Counted from the stretch's first letter, positions 34,777 to 44,145 are shown. The stretch: 64,000 bases of DNA from Xylanimonas oleitrophica (GCF_003244315.1 NZ_QKWH01000005.1:62001-126000), one strand, 5' to 3'. Notes: generated from the sequence alone by a model not told the origin. Program-made: numbers and translations.

Positions 34777-36597
34777 ATGCCGCGCAAGCTGCCCGCCGAG
34801 CTCGTCACCCGCCTCCTCCGCGAAGGCATGGGTCCGCGCGCCATCGTGGAGCACCTGCGAGAGCACGAAGGCATCGAGGTCTCGCCCCAGGCCATCTCCA
34901 CCTTCCGCCAGCGCCACACCGACGTCCCGCCCCAGCACTCCACCCGGCGCGTCGTCCCCTGGGACGTGCGCCCGGAGCACCGCTCCAGCGGATACCGGCG
35001 CGCCATCCTCGCCTACCACCGGCGCGCCCAGGGCCGCACCCTCACCGGCGAGGAACGCCGCAACCTCGAGCACGTCGAGCGCACGCTGCGCGAGGCCGGC
35101 CAGGTCATCGACTACCAGCCCGCGCAAGGCTGGCTGCTCGTCCCCGCCCGCCCCGGAGTCGACACCGGGATCGTCCGAGAGCCGGAGGCCTCGATGACGC
35201 ACGACACGACGCCCACGCAGCCCGCCACGACTCCGGCGCCCAGCGCGGCCGCCGCGCCCGCCCCGCCCGGCGGCCCTGCGGCCTCGGCAACAGCCGCGGG
35301 CGGCGCGGGCACGCGTCTCGACCCCTGGTTCGGCTCGTACGCCGCCCGCGCCCACGGCATGCGCGCCTCAGAGATCCGCGCGCTCTTCGCCGTCGCCAAC
35401 CGGCCCGAGGTCGTCTCGCTCGCCGGCGGCATGCCGTTCATCGAGGGCCTCCCCCTGGACGTGATCGGCGAGGCCGTGCAGCGTCTCATCGCCACCAAGG
35501 GCACCACCGCCCTCCAGTACGGCTCCGGCCAGGGCGACGAGGAGCTGCGCGAGCGCATCCTCGAGATCGTCGCCCTCGAGGGCATCACCGACGCCCACCC
35601 CGACGACGTCGTCGTCACCACCGGATCCCAGCAGGGTCTCGACCTCGTGACACGGATCTTCGTCGACCCTGGTGACGTCGTCCTCGCCGAGGCGCCCTCG
35701 TACGTGGGCGCGCTCGGTGTGTTCCGCTCCTACGAGGCACAGGTGCAGCACGTCCCCCTCGACGCCGACGGCCTGGTGCCCGAGGCCCTCGAGAGGGCCA
35801 TCGTCCAGGCGCGCTCAGCCGGGCAGCGCGTCAAGTTCCTCTACACCATCCCCAACTACCACAACCCCGCCGGTGTGACGCTCAGCCTCGAGCGCCGCCA
35901 GCGGGTCCTGGAGATCTGCAAGCGGCACGGCGTGCTCATCATCGAGGACAACCCGTACGGCCTGCTCGGGTTCGACCGCGAGCCGCTCCCCGCCCTGCGC
36001 GCCTTCGACGACGAGGGCGTCGTCTACCTCGGCTCGTTCTCCAAGACGTTCGCCCCCGGGTACCGCGTCGGCTGGGTCATCGCTCCCCACGCCGTGCGGG
36101 AGAAGCTCGTGCTCGCCAGCGAGTCGTCAATCCTCTCGCCGTCGAACGCCTCGCAGATGGCCATCACCACCTACCTGGCCACCTGCGACTGGCGTGGCCA
36201 GATCAAGGCGTACCGGGAGATGTACCGCGAGCGTCGCGACGCCATGGTCGGGGCGCTGTCCGAGCACCTGCCCTCCGCCAGCTGGAACGTGCCGGACGGC
36301 GGCTTCTACGTCTGGGTCCGGCTGCCCGACGGCCTCGACGCCCGTTCCATGCTGCCGCGTGCCGTGACCGAACGCGTCGCCTACGTGCCCGGGACCGCGT
36401 TCTTCTACGACGGTCAAGGCGCCGACCACATGCGCCTCTCCTTCTGCTACCCCACGCCGGAACGCATCCGCGAAGGCGTGCGCCGCCTCGCCTCCGTCGT
36501 CAACAGCGAGGCCGATCTCGTGCGGCTCTTCGGCACGCACGCCGAGCCCGACGACGACCCCCGCGACGCCGAGCACCCCTCCCCCAACCTGGCCTGA
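34777..36597 (+). CDS. HTH-like domain fused to a fold-type I PLP aminotransferase
   Basis: 606 aa in one uninterrupted frame. Residues 1-135 form a basic, helix-turn-helix-like domain (LVTRLLREGMGPRAIVEHL, VSPQAISTFRQRH). Residues 140-185 are an Ala/Pro linker. The rest is a class I/II aminotransferase like LysN/KAT II (VANRPEVVSLAGGMP, YTIPNYHNPAGVTLS, PLP Lys423 in GSFSKTFAPGYRVGW). MocR regulators have the same layout but with a GntR wing; this N-terminal part is not GntR-like by eye. An internal ATG at 35194 could start the enzyme alone, but the leaderless promoter favours 34777. Whether it is a regulator or a bifunctional enzyme is unknown. Confidence 0.82.
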   Translation: MPRKLPAELVTRLLREGMGPRAIVEHLREHEGIEVSPQAISTFRQRHTDVPPQHSTRRVVPWDVRPEHRSSGYRRAILAYHRRAQGRTLTGEERRNLEHVERTLREAGQVIDYQPAQGWLLVPARPGVDTGIVREPEASMTHDTTPTQPATTPAPSAAAAPAPPGGPAASATAAGGAGTRLDPWFGSYAARAHGMRASEIRALFAVANRPEVVSLAGGMPFIEGLPLDVIGEAVQRLIATKGTTALQYGSGQGDEELRERILEIVALEGITDAHPDDVVVTTGSQQGLDLVTRIFVDPGDVVLAEAPSYVGALGVFRSYEAQVQHVPLDADGLVPEALERAIVQARSAGQRVKFLYTIPNYHNPAGVTLSLERRQRVLEICKRHGVLIIEDNPYGLLGFDREPLPALRAFDDEGVVYLGSFSKTFAPGYRVGWVIAPHAVREKLVLASESSILSPSNASQMAITTYLATCDWRGQIKAYREMYRERRDAMVGALSEHLPSASWNVPDGGFYVWVRLPDGLDARSMLPRAVTERVAYVPGTAFFYDGQGADHMRLSFCYPTPERIREGVRRLASVVNSEADLVRLFGTHAEPDDDPRDAEHPSPNLA

Positions 36598-36629
36598 GAC
36601 CGCCAGCCCTCGCGACAGGTGACGCACCC

Positions 36630-37670
36630 ATGACTCCTCCCACCCCCGCCACCACGCCTGCGGCGCCCGACGTCGTCGCCCCCGGCCTCACGGGCACCTC
36701 CAGCACCGCACCCGCTCACGGCACCGACCTCTCCGTGGCCGTGCTCGCCGGCGGCCTCTCCCACGAGCGTGACGTGTCGCTCCGCTCCGGGCGTCGCGTC
36801 GCCGAAGCCCTGCGCGCCGCCGGCGTCGACGTGCGGTTGCACGACGTCGACGCCGATCTCCTCGGCTTCCTGCGCACCACCCGTCCCGACGTGGTCTGGC
36901 CGCTCCTCCACGGCGCCGGGGGTGAGGACGGGTCGCTGCGCGACGTGCTCGAGCTCGCCGGCGTCCCCTATGTGGGTACCGGCCCTCGCGCGAGCCGTGC
37001 CGCCTGGGACAAGCCCATCGCCAAGGAGCGACTCCAGCAGGCCGGCCTCACGACGCCCGAATGGCTCACGCTCCCCCAGGAGCTCTTCCGCGACCTTGGA
37101 GCCGCCGCCGTCCTCGACGCGGTGGTCGAGCGCTTCGGCCTTCCCGTCGTGGTCAAGCCCACCCGGGGCGGGTCCGCGCTCGGGGTCACCCGCGTGCAGC
37201 GCCGGGAAGACCTCGCCCGAGCGATGGTCGACTGCTTCGCGTACGGCGGCAGCGCGCTCATCGAGCAGGCTGTCGACGGCATCGAGGTCGCCGTCTCCGT
37301 CATCGACAGCCCCACCGGCCCCACAGCCCTCCCCCCTGTCGAGATCGTCGTCGACGGCACCTACGACTACGACGCCCGCTACAACGCCGGTCGAGTCGAG
37401 TACTTCGCCCCTGCCCGCCTCGACGACCACGTCGCCAGGCAGGTGGCGACCGACGCCGTCGCCGCTCACCGAGCGCTCGACCTGCGGCACCTGTCCCGCA
37501 CGGACATGATCGTTCGACCCGACGGCGCACCCACCGTGCTGGAGGTGAACGTCGCTCCCGGCATGACCGAGACCTCGCTGTTCCCCCAGGCCGTCGTCGC
37601 TGCTGGGCACGACGTCCCGGCGCTGTATCGCTCCATCGCGGAGCAGGCGCTGACCTCCGTGCGTCGCTAG
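36630..37670 (+). CDS. D-alanine--D-alanine ligase family protein
   Basis: 346 aa. ATP-grasp ligase that makes the D-Ala-D-Ala end of peptidoglycan precursors. Family features: VAVLAGGLSHERDVSLRSG, PLLHGAGGEDGSLRDVLEL, GVPYVGTGPRASRAAWDKP, VVVKPTRGGSALGV, and the metal-binding end VLEVNVAPGMTETSLFP. It is shorter and has HGAGGEDG where many Ddl have HGxxGEDG, a fit. It starts 33 nt after the aminotransferase. A second ddl elsewhere, as in some actinobacteria, cannot be excluded. Confidence 0.88.
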   Translation: MTPPTPATTPAAPDVVAPGLTGTSSTAPAHGTDLSVAVLAGGLSHERDVSLRSGRRVAEALRAAGVDVRLHDVDADLLGFLRTTRPDVVWPLLHGAGGEDGSLRDVLELAGVPYVGTGPRASRAAWDKPIAKERLQQAGLTTPEWLTLPQELFRDLGAAAVLDAVVERFGLPVVVKPTRGGSALGVTRVQRREDLARAMVDCFAYGGSALIEQAVDGIEVAVSVIDSPTGPTALPPVEIVVDGTYDYDARYNAGRVEYFAPARLDDHVARQVATDAVAAHRALDLRHLSRTDMIVRPDGAPTVLEVNVAPGMTETSLFPQAVVAAGHDVPALYRSIAEQALTSVRR

Positions 37671-37708
37671 GCGTCCGGGGCACTGCGTTCGGGTCGACCT
37701 TGAGGGTC

Positions 37709-37722
37709 GTTTCACGTGAAAC
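37709..37722. promoter_or_regulatory. parS site 1
   Basis: Perfect GTTTCACGTGAAAC, the bacterial ParB-binding palindrome, 38 bp after the ddl stop. Confidence 0.93.
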
Positions 37723-37833
37723 GACCGCGGCCTCCCCGTGCCGGCATGGTGGGTCGGTGCGGTACTCACGGCCCTACCCGCCCCGGATCGCCGTTGATGG
37801 CGGGCAGGCCCTGACGGAGCTCTGGGTGTGGTC

Positions 37834-37847
37834 GTTTCACGTGAAAC
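37834..37847. promoter_or_regulatory. parS site 2
   Basis: Perfect GTTTCACGTGAAAC, 125 bp from site 1. Confidence 0.93.
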
Positions 37848-38142
37848 GGTCGGGGCCCGGTGCGGCACTGCGGCGCTGTCATCGCTCGCTCTGGCTGGTC
37901 TCTGGCTGGTCTCTGGCCCACCTGTCGGTGCCCTTGGTGGCCCGACCATCTGTCTCCCGAGAACCGGCGAATGGCCGTCCCCAGGAGGGATCCGAGCGGT
38001 GCAGGGCCGAGGTGAAGGGTTCCAGGTAGGTCACCCGCCAGACGAACGGTCGGAGGCGACGCCTCACTGCGAGCCCACCACTCCTTGTCAGGCACGGTGC
38101 TCTTGGTGGGGGCTGAGCCGACGGGGCTCGCTATGGCTGGTT

Positions 38143-38156
38143 GTTGCACGTGAAAC
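38143..38156. promoter_or_regulatory. parS-like site 3 (one mismatch)
   Basis: GTTGCACGTGAAAC, one base from consensus; the flanking T and A of the 16-bp consensus are present. Confidence 0.75.
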
Positions 38157-38543
38157 AACCCCGCCCGGACCAGTACCTGGGCCGGGTTCAGTGCCGAGCC
38201 CGGCGCTCATGTTCGGTCGGCAGCTCGGGCCGCATCCGGCATCGACCGCTCGTCTGGAGGTGCTGTACGTCCCTCAGGCTGGCTACACCCGAACCGCGGC
38301 AGTTCCGATGCCCCCATCCACGCACCCATATCCAGCCCTGTCTCCCGAGTCCGACTCTGGCAGCGCGATCACACCGACGGCCTCTCCTGGTGGGTCGTGC
38401 AGTGCCAGTGGAGGCGCCCCTCCGTCGACGGACGGCTGCCCCGCCACGTCCCGCATCGAGGTGGCGCCTTCACGCCGCTGCCCGAGCAGGCCGTGCCGTC
38501 GCCTGCGAGACCTGACACGACACCCGTCTTGTCGGGCGGTCTC

Positions 38544-38557
38544 GTTTCACGTGAAAC
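38544..38557. promoter_or_regulatory. parS site 4
   Basis: Perfect GTTTCACGTGAAAC in the gene-free region. Confidence 0.93.
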
Positions 38558-38838
38558 ACCGCTGCGGGGCCTGTTCCGCTCGGCCGACCGGTTCTGCCCC
38601 GGCGGCAGGTCAACCACTCGGCCCTGGCGCTTCGGGTGCGCGAGCCCGGCCCCCGCGAGGGCGTCGCCCGGGCCGGACGAGTGCTCCTCCGGCTCTCTCC
38701 TCGGATCCCCCGCTGGCTGAGAGGATGTCCGATCGTGCGGCCACCCGCCCTGCGGCAACCGCCTCGTGCAGTCAGACCTGTCTCCCTGCCTGATTCCCGA
38801 GGCTCGCTCCGTATCCATCCCTCGGTGAAGCCAGTTGC

Positions 38839-38852
38839 GTTTCACGTGAAAC
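38839..38852. promoter_or_regulatory. parS site 5
   Basis: Perfect GTTTCACGTGAAAC in the gene-free region. Confidence 0.93.
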
Positions 38853-39579
38853 GACGCGGTTCCTTCGTACCGCGACTGATTGCACAGGCGACCACGTGCA
38901 ACTACACGGGACACCGGTACCGCAGCGTCGTGGTGCGGCTCCCACCGGGTCGTCCAGCACCAGAGTCGTGGGGTGCCGCGCTCGGCTACCTGCACTGCCC
39001 CCGCCCGGACCTGACGCCGTTCGCCGCGCCCGTCCATCCGTCCTCAGCGCACGCAGTGCCCTCTACGGGCCGGCGCCGAGCCGCCAAGGAGTACCCAGGA
39101 AGCACCGGACCATCCGCGATGCCTCGATGCCGTCATCTGAGGCCCGCCTCCCGTCCCATGCCCATGGCCCCTGCTCCCTACGGCCAGGCGAACCTCCTGA
39201 CGGACGGCGCAGTGCCCGGCCGCCGTCAGTGCTACCTCACAGCACCGCGCCCCCTGCGCATCCGGTATCCCGACGCGCGCTCCCCCTCCGGTGCTGCGCC
39301 TCGCACGTGAGCACGACATGCCCTGGCCCTTGATCCGTGTCGTCCGCCTGTCACGTGAAGCCGTCACATCAGCTCCGACGCCCGCGGACGCCCCCTGGCA
39401 GGCGCCCTGAACCAATCCGGTGCGTCACCGGCCGCCACAGTTCGTCGCCGCGCGTCGCCTCGCTCCCGGTCGTGCTCCAGCGGGAGGTATGACCGAGCCC
39501 TCGTGAGAGGGCAACCGCAGGACTCCGCGCAGGTCGGTGACCACGGCGCCGCCCCACCGGAGTGTCATGCCGCCAACGA

Positions 39580-39617
39580 CCACGGGCCCCTGTTTCACGT
39601 GAAACAGGGGCCCGTGG
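39580..39617. terminator. parB terminator hairpin with parS site 6 at its centre
   Basis: A perfect 38-bp palindrome: GC-rich arms CCACGGGCCCC and complement flank the full 16-bp consensus TGTTTCACGTGAAACA (39591-39606). It begins 11 nt after the parB stop on the minus strand, so the RNA would fold into a terminator while the DNA binds ParB. Confidence 0.85.
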
Positions 39618-39627
39618 GAGGCACGGA

Positions 39628-40995
39628 TCAGGACTTGAGCAGCCCTGGGTCGTCCGGAGCCATGACAGCGAGGATCCGGTTGAGGTCCTCGACGGAGGCG
39701 AACTCGACCGTGAGCCGCCCCTTCGACTTACCCACCTGGATCTTCACACGCGTCTCGAACCGGTCGGAGAGCCGCCCCGCGAGCTCGTCCGCAGCGGCAC
39801 TCCTCTGCCCCGCCCGGGGTGCACGACGCTTGCTCTCCTCGCCACCCGCCGTCATCATCGTGACGATCTCCTCGGTGGCGCGCACCGAAAGTCCTTCGGA
39901 GACGATGCGCTGCGCGAGCCGCTCGATCTCGGCGCCGTCCGTGAGGCCGAGGAGCGCGCGCGCATGTCCTGCGGAGAGAATGCCTGCCGCCACTCGGCGC
40001 TGGACCAGGGGCGGCAACTTCAGGAGCCGCAGCGTGTTCGAGATCTGCGGACGGCTCCGGGCGATCCGTGCCGCAAGCTCTTCGTGCGTGCAGCCGAAGT
40101 CGTCGAGGAGCTGACGATAGGCGGCAGCCTCCTCGAGGGGGTTGAGCTGAGCCCGATGCAGGTTCTCCAGAAGCGCGTCGCGGAGCATGTCCGCGTCGTC
40201 GGTCTCCCGGATGATCGCGGGAATGGTCTCCATCTCGGCGAGCTGCGACGCACGCCAGCGTCGCTCGCCCATGATCAGCTCGAAACGTCCTGTCTCAGAG
40301 CGATCCGGCCGGACGACGATCGGCTGCAGGACGCCGATCTCCTTGATCGACTCCACGAGCTCGTCCAGGTCCGCCTCGTCGAAGACGGTGCGTGGCTGCC
40401 AGGTGTTCGGCCGGATGGACGAGACGGGGATCTCCGCAAAGCTGGCGCCGGGGACGGGCACCAGGTCCGTGTCGGAACCGCCCGAGCTCCCGGTCGAGGC
40501 CCCGGCCTCCCCCGCGGGCGTGCCATCGCCGATGCCCGCGAACGCTGCGTCGACCACCGCGTTCGCCGCACCCTTGCTCGCGAGCGCATCGTGCGGCACC
40601 CGTACCCCACCGATCGGTGTGACGGTGGCCAGGTCGCTCGGGCCGCTGGTGAGACCGTCGATCGCTGACGGGCTCTCGCTCGCGTCGACCTGCGGGAGCT
40701 CGAGGCTGTCCGTCGACGCCTCGTTGGCAGCCGTGCGGTCCGCACCTCGCGCAGCGCTCGACCGGATGGCCAGCCGGCCGCTGGACATCGCCGCGTCCCA
40801 TGACGTCGACCGCGCGCTGCCCGAGGCAGCCGCACCGGACGGCTCCGTCGCCTCCTTCTCCTCTGCCGGCTCCTCGCCCGCAGGCGCCTTCTCCCCTGCG
40901 GGGAAGAACACGTCGACAGGCCGTTCCCCCTCCGGACCGGAGGGGATCAGTGCACCCAGCCCCCGCCCGAGGCCGCGCCTCTTCTGAGCACTCAT
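39628..40995 (-). CDS. parB: Chromosome partition protein ParB
   Basis: 455 aa. Binds parS, spreads as a CTP-dependent clamp and is moved by ParA. The first 170 residues are a low-complexity extension, longer than usual, after the start [20 protein letters not shown] that contacts ParA. The N-terminal domain contains [21 protein letters not shown]-type motifs ([22 protein letters not shown]), then the HTH ([19 protein letters not shown]) and the C-terminal dimerisation domain. Confidence 0.96.
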   Translation of the reverse strand: MSAQKRRGLGRGLGALIPSGPEGERPVDVFFPAGEKAPAGEEPAEEKEATEPSGAAASGSARSTSWDAAMSSGRLAIRSSAARGADRTAANEASTDSLELPQVDASESPSAIDGLTSGPSDLATVTPIGGVRVPHDALASKGAANAVVDAAFAGIGDGTPAGEAGASTGSSGGSDTDLVPVPGASFAEIPVSSIRPNTWQPRTVFDEADLDELVESIKEIGVLQPIVVRPDRSETGRFELIMGERRWRASQLAEMETIPAIIRETDDADMLRDALLENLHRAQLNPLEEAAAYRQLLDDFGCTHEELAARIARSRPQISNTLRLLKLPPLVQRRVAAGILSAGHARALLGLTDGAEIERLAQRIVSEGLSVRATEEIVTMMTAGGEESKRRAPRAGQRSAAADELAGRLSDRFETRVKIQVGKSKGRLTVEFASVEDLNRILAVMAPDDPGLLKS

Positions 40996-41134
40996 CGCGC
41001 CTCCTCGCCTCGCTCCAACACTCGTGTTCGTGATCGTCGTGGTCTGTCGGCAGGCTCGTCGGGCCCTCCGACGCGGGTCTCAGCGGGTCGCGGCACCGCC
41101 GCCCCCCGGACGTCTCTGTTCGAGACTACGCGCA

Positions 41135-42259
41135 TCACCGCAGGTCAGCGCGTTGGAAAGCGCGCTCGGCCAGCTCCCGTGCAGCCTCAAGATAGGCGAG
41201 CGCACCGGTGGAGGTCGGGTCGTACGTCATCACCGACTGGCCGTGGCTCGGAGCTTCGGAGATGCGCACGGAGCGCGGGACGGTGGTCCGCAGGGTCTGC
41301 TCCGGGAAGTGAGATCGCACCTCCTGGGCGACCTGCTGCGCGAGGTTGGTACGGCCGTCGTACATCGTCAGGAGGATCGTGGACACCGACAAGCCTGGGT
41401 TCAGGTGTGCCCGGATCAGGTCGATGGTCTTGAGGAGCTGCGTCAGGCCTTCGAGCGCGTAGTACTCGCACTGGATCGGGATGAGAACCTCGCGGCCGAC
41501 CACGAAGGCGTTCACGGTGAGGAGACCGAGACTGGGCGGGCAGTCGACCAGCACGTAGTCGATCGGCTCCTCCCCCTTCTCCACCCGCTCCTGCAGGTAC
41601 GCGTCCACCGCGCGCCGAAGGCGTGTTTCACGTGAAACGAGGGAGACGAGCTCGATCTCGGCCCCCGACAGATCGATGGTCGCGGGAACGCCCCACAGCC
41701 TGGGGATGTCGGGGCACGCCTGGATCGCGCTGGAGAGCGGCGCGTCCTCGACGAGCACCTCATAGATCGACTGCGTGCCCGCACGATGCTCCAGACCGAG
41801 CGCTGTCGATGCGTTGCCCTGCGGGTCGTTGTCGATGACGAGCACGTTGAGCCCGGCGAGCGCCAGCCCTGCGGCGAGGTTCACGGTGGTCGTCGTCTTG
41901 CCGACGCCACCCTTCTGGTTCGCCACCGTCAGGATGCGGGTCGAGGCCGGCTTGGGGAATCGGCGACCCTGCAGCTCGATGCGCCGCCGAGCATCGAAGG
42001 CAAGCTGGGCGGCGAGGGGCGTGTCCTCGTCGACCTCGGGGATGCTGTCCATGAGCGCGGCGCGCTGCGCGTCCTCCGCAACCCACGTCACTCGTGCTGG
42101 CTCCGGGGAGGGGCCGGAGGGACGAGCCTGAGGTGGGACAGACGTGCCCTCGGCTCCGGCGAACCCGCTGGTGGGGCCGGGCTCCGGCACGGACTGCGCG
42201 TCATCGGCGGCCGGCGCGGCCACGCGGTTCCACGGCCACCTGCGCTCGTCCGTTGCCAT
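41135..42259 (-). CDS. parA: Chromosome partition ATPase ParA (Soj)
   Basis: 374 aa. Deviant Walker A KGGVGKTTT at 116-124 and LVIDNDPQGNAST identify ParA. The first 105 residues are a Pro/Ala-rich extension. ATG 42259 (ATDERRWPWN) follows GAGAGGGACGTGAGC; the frame remains open to 42421 but without an RBS. A parS site lies inside the coding sequence, where it encodes VSRET. 139 bp separate parA from parB; both read toward parB. Confidence 0.95.
   Translation of the reverse strand: MATDERRWPWNRVAAPAADDAQSVPEPGPTSGFAGAEGTSVPPQARPSGPSPEPARVTWVAEDAQRAALMDSIPEVDEDTPLAAQLAFDARRRIELQGRRFPKPASTRILTVANQKGGVGKTTTTVNLAAGLALAGLNVLVIDNDPQGNASTALGLEHRAGTQSIYEVLVEDAPLSSAIQACPDIPRLWGVPATIDLSGAEIELVSLVSRETRLRRAVDAYLQERVEKGEEPIDYVLVDCPPSLGLLTVNAFVVGREVLIPIQCEYYALEGLTQLLKTIDLIRAHLNPGLSVSTILLTMYDGRTNLAQQVAQEVRSHFPEQTLRTTVPRSVRISEAPSHGQSVMTYDPTSTGALAYLEAARELAERAFQRADLR
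41625..41638. promoter_or_regulatory. parS site 7, inside parA
   Basis: Perfect GTTTCACGTGAAAC within the parA coding sequence. Confidence 0.93.
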
Positions 42260-42454
42260 GCTCACGTCCCTCTCGTCGACGACGTCTCCCTGGCGTCGCG
42301 CACGCGCCCGATGCTGCGGATGGGACCGGTAGACGGCGCCGCACACGACCAGCCACAGCCTACGGCCTCGCCGCGCCGAGCCCGCGACGCCACACAGCAT
42401 CGTGATGTCACGCGACAACACTCCAGGGCAGCCGGAGGGCGCGGACGGAAGGCC

Positions 42455-42468
42455 GTTTCACGTGAAAC
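42455..42468. promoter_or_regulatory. parS site 8, between rsmG and parA
   Basis: Perfect GTTTCACGTGAAAC in the 469-bp space between parA and rsmG, which otherwise shows no gene. Confidence 0.93.
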
Positions 42469-42615
42469 ACCGGCGCGCCCGCACTACGGGCGGCTGCGGC
42501 CGGTACCCCGAGGCCCCCCGAACGCAGCGCACCCCGGCACGCCGCCGTGCCGCCGTGCTGCCGTGCTGCCGGACCCTGCCTCAGTGTGGGGCGCCCGCCA
42601 CCTTGAGGACGCCCT

Positions 42616-42629
42616 GTTTCACGTGAAAC
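42616..42629. promoter_or_regulatory. parS site 9, between rsmG and parA
   Basis: Perfect GTTTCACGTGAAAC, 161 bp from site 8. Confidence 0.93.
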
Positions 42630-42728
42630 GTCGGGTGGGGGGAACTGTCGATCCCGGGCGCCCGCACGAGCATCACAACCAGCCCGCGACAGACCAGCGA
42701 CGCTCGGACCGCGCCCTCAGAACACCCG

Positions 42729-43439
42729 TCAGCCGCGCCGGACCCGCAGGATCGTCGTCGGTTCGACGCCTGCCACGGTCGTGCCAGAGAGGATCTCCGG
42801 CTCAGACGCCTTGTAGGCCCGCAGCACCTTGCGCGCGGGGTCGATCTCCTGAGCCACGTTTCGGCCCTTGAGGATCACCATCTCGCCACCGTGACGCAGC
42901 AGCGGCATGCTCAGGCGAGCGAGCTTTGCGAGGTTTGCGACCGCACGGGCAGTGAGAACGTCGGCCTCGAAGGCACCGTGGTACTCCTCGGCCCGCCCAC
43001 GCTTCACCTGGACGTTGCCGAGTCCGAAGCGCTCCACCACCTCGGACAGCCAGGTGGTGCGCCGCTCCATCGGCTCGATCAGGAGGACGTCGAGCTCGGG
43101 CCGCATCATCGCGACCACGATGCCGGGCAGTCCGGCGCCGGAACCCACGTCGACCAGCGTCCCCCTGGCCGGCAGGTAGGGCACCACGGCCGCGGAGTTG
43201 AGGAGGTGGCGCTCCCACAACCGGCCGACCTCACGGGGGCCGATGAGACCGCGCAGCTCGCCCTGCTCACGGAGGAGGTCCCCGAACCCTGCGACCCGCT
43301 CGTACGCGTCGCCCAGGAAGGCTCGGACCTGCTCGCTCTCGCCGAGCGCACGGTCAGCGGTGTCGTCGACGATCTCGTCGGCACCGCCGCCTGCGGGATC
43401 CTGGGCGTCGCTCGAGATCGCGCTGCGCTGGTCTGCCAC
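42729..43439 (-). CDS. rsmG: 16S rRNA (guanine-N7) methyltransferase RsmG (GidB)
   Basis: 236 aa. Methylates G527 (E. coli numbering) of 16S rRNA; loss gives low-level streptomycin resistance. SAM-binding LVDVGSGAGLPGIVVAMM, plus LLIEPMERRTTWLSEVV and VLTARAVANLAKL. GTG 43439 has GAAGGA 7 nt upstream. It stands between jag and parA as in most bacteria. Confidence 0.96.
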   Translation of the reverse strand: MADQRSAISSDAQDPAGGGADEIVDDTADRALGESEQVRAFLGDAYERVAGFGDLLREQGELRGLIGPREVGRLWERHLLNSAAVVPYLPARGTLVDVGSGAGLPGIVVAMMRPELDVLLIEPMERRTTWLSEVVERFGLGNVQVKRGRAEEYHGAFEADVLTARAVANLAKLARLSMPLLRHGGEMVILKGRNVAQEIDPARKVLRAYKASEPEILSGTTVAGVEPTTILRVRRG

Positions 43440-43577
43440 CTGTCAGTCCTTCGTTCTCCGTGAGACGGCGAGCCTCTCGCCGCACTGCTCGCCCCTCGGG
43501 GCGCTTCCACACATCGTCGTCCTGGGGCACAGCATGTCACCGGCCGACTGGTGGTGCTGCAGCACCCCGGTCATGCA

Positions 43578-43612
43578 GGTGGCGGGTGCCGGCCCTGCCG
43601 ACACCCGCCACC
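43578..43612 (-). terminator. jag terminator
   Basis: GGTGGCGGGTGCCGG pairs with CCGACACCCGCCACC (15 bp, one wobble), 5-nt loop, 29 nt after the jag stop on the minus strand; ends the rpmH-to-jag transcript. Confidence 0.75.
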
Positions 43613-43641
43613 GTCAGACTGCGCTGTCCTGAGCTGCGACC

Positions 43642-44142
43642 TCAGCCGGCCACCGGCTGCACCACGACGTACCGCTCAGGCTCGACACCGCGCGAGTCGC
43701 TCGCAAGACCTGCGGCAGCGACGACGTCGTGCACCACCTTGCGCTCGAACGCGTTGAGCGGTTCGAGCTCCACCTCGGTACCCGACTCCTTGACCTTCGC
43801 CACGGCTGCCTCGGCGATCTCGGTCAGCTCCACGCGCCGCTGGGCACGGAACCCGGCGATGTCGAGCATGAGCCGGCTGCGCTCACCGGTGCGGGCCTGG
43901 ACAGCGAGCCTGGTCAGGTCCTGGAGCGCCTCCAGCACCTCGCCGTCATCACCGACGAGGTGGTCGAGGGACGCCTCCTCCTCGGCAACGATCTCGACGG
44001 CCGCCCGGCCGTGCCGTACGTCGATGTCGATGTCGCCGTCGAGGTCGGCGATGTCGAGGAGCTCCTCGAGGTAGTCGGCCGCGACCTCGCCCTCTTCCTC
44101 GAGCTGCGTGGTCGGGTTGACGTCACCCTCGTGCACAGTCAT
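43642..44142 (-). CDS. Jag/KhpB family RNA-binding protein (KH and R3H)
   Basis: 166 aa. The N-terminal acidic region precedes a KH domain (about 30-95; LIDHLVG-like SLDHLVGDDGEVLEALQDL) and a C-terminal R3H domain (LNAFERKVVHDVVAAAGL, SRGVEPERYVVV). It binds RNA, and in other bacteria it influences cell division and envelope synthesis. Start ATG lies 3 nt after the yidC stop, so the two are co-translated. Confidence 0.93.
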   Translation of the reverse strand: MTVHEGDVNPTTQLEEEGEVAADYLEELLDIADLDGDIDIDVRHGRAAVEIVAEEEASLDHLVGDDGEVLEALQDLTRLAVQARTGERSRLMLDIAGFRAQRRVELTEIAEAAVAKVKESGTEVELEPLNAFERKVVHDVVAAAGLASDSRGVEPERYVVVQPVAG

Positions 44143-44145
44143 GGC

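Larger units (their letters stand above)
37671..39579. other. 1.9-kb gene-free region with parS sites
   Basis: No frame here has coding-like codon use, an RBS-supported start or a recognisable motif; the longest frames translate to Pro/Arg/Ser-rich sequence. It contains five parS or near-parS 14-mers and one more degenerate copy at 39348 (11 of 14 matches). Interpreted as the core of the centromere-like partition locus next to parB. Confidence 0.7.

Noticed and set aside
35194-36597. Separate aminotransferase gene starting at the internal ATG
   Set aside because: No stop codon separates it from the N-terminal domain, no RBS stands before this ATG, and a leaderless promoter fits ATG 34777. 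Kept as an alternative start only.
37828-38793. 321-codon open frame in the parS region
   Set aside because: No RBS, no coding-like composition, spans parS sites and translates to Ser/Pro/Gly-rich sequence without motifs.
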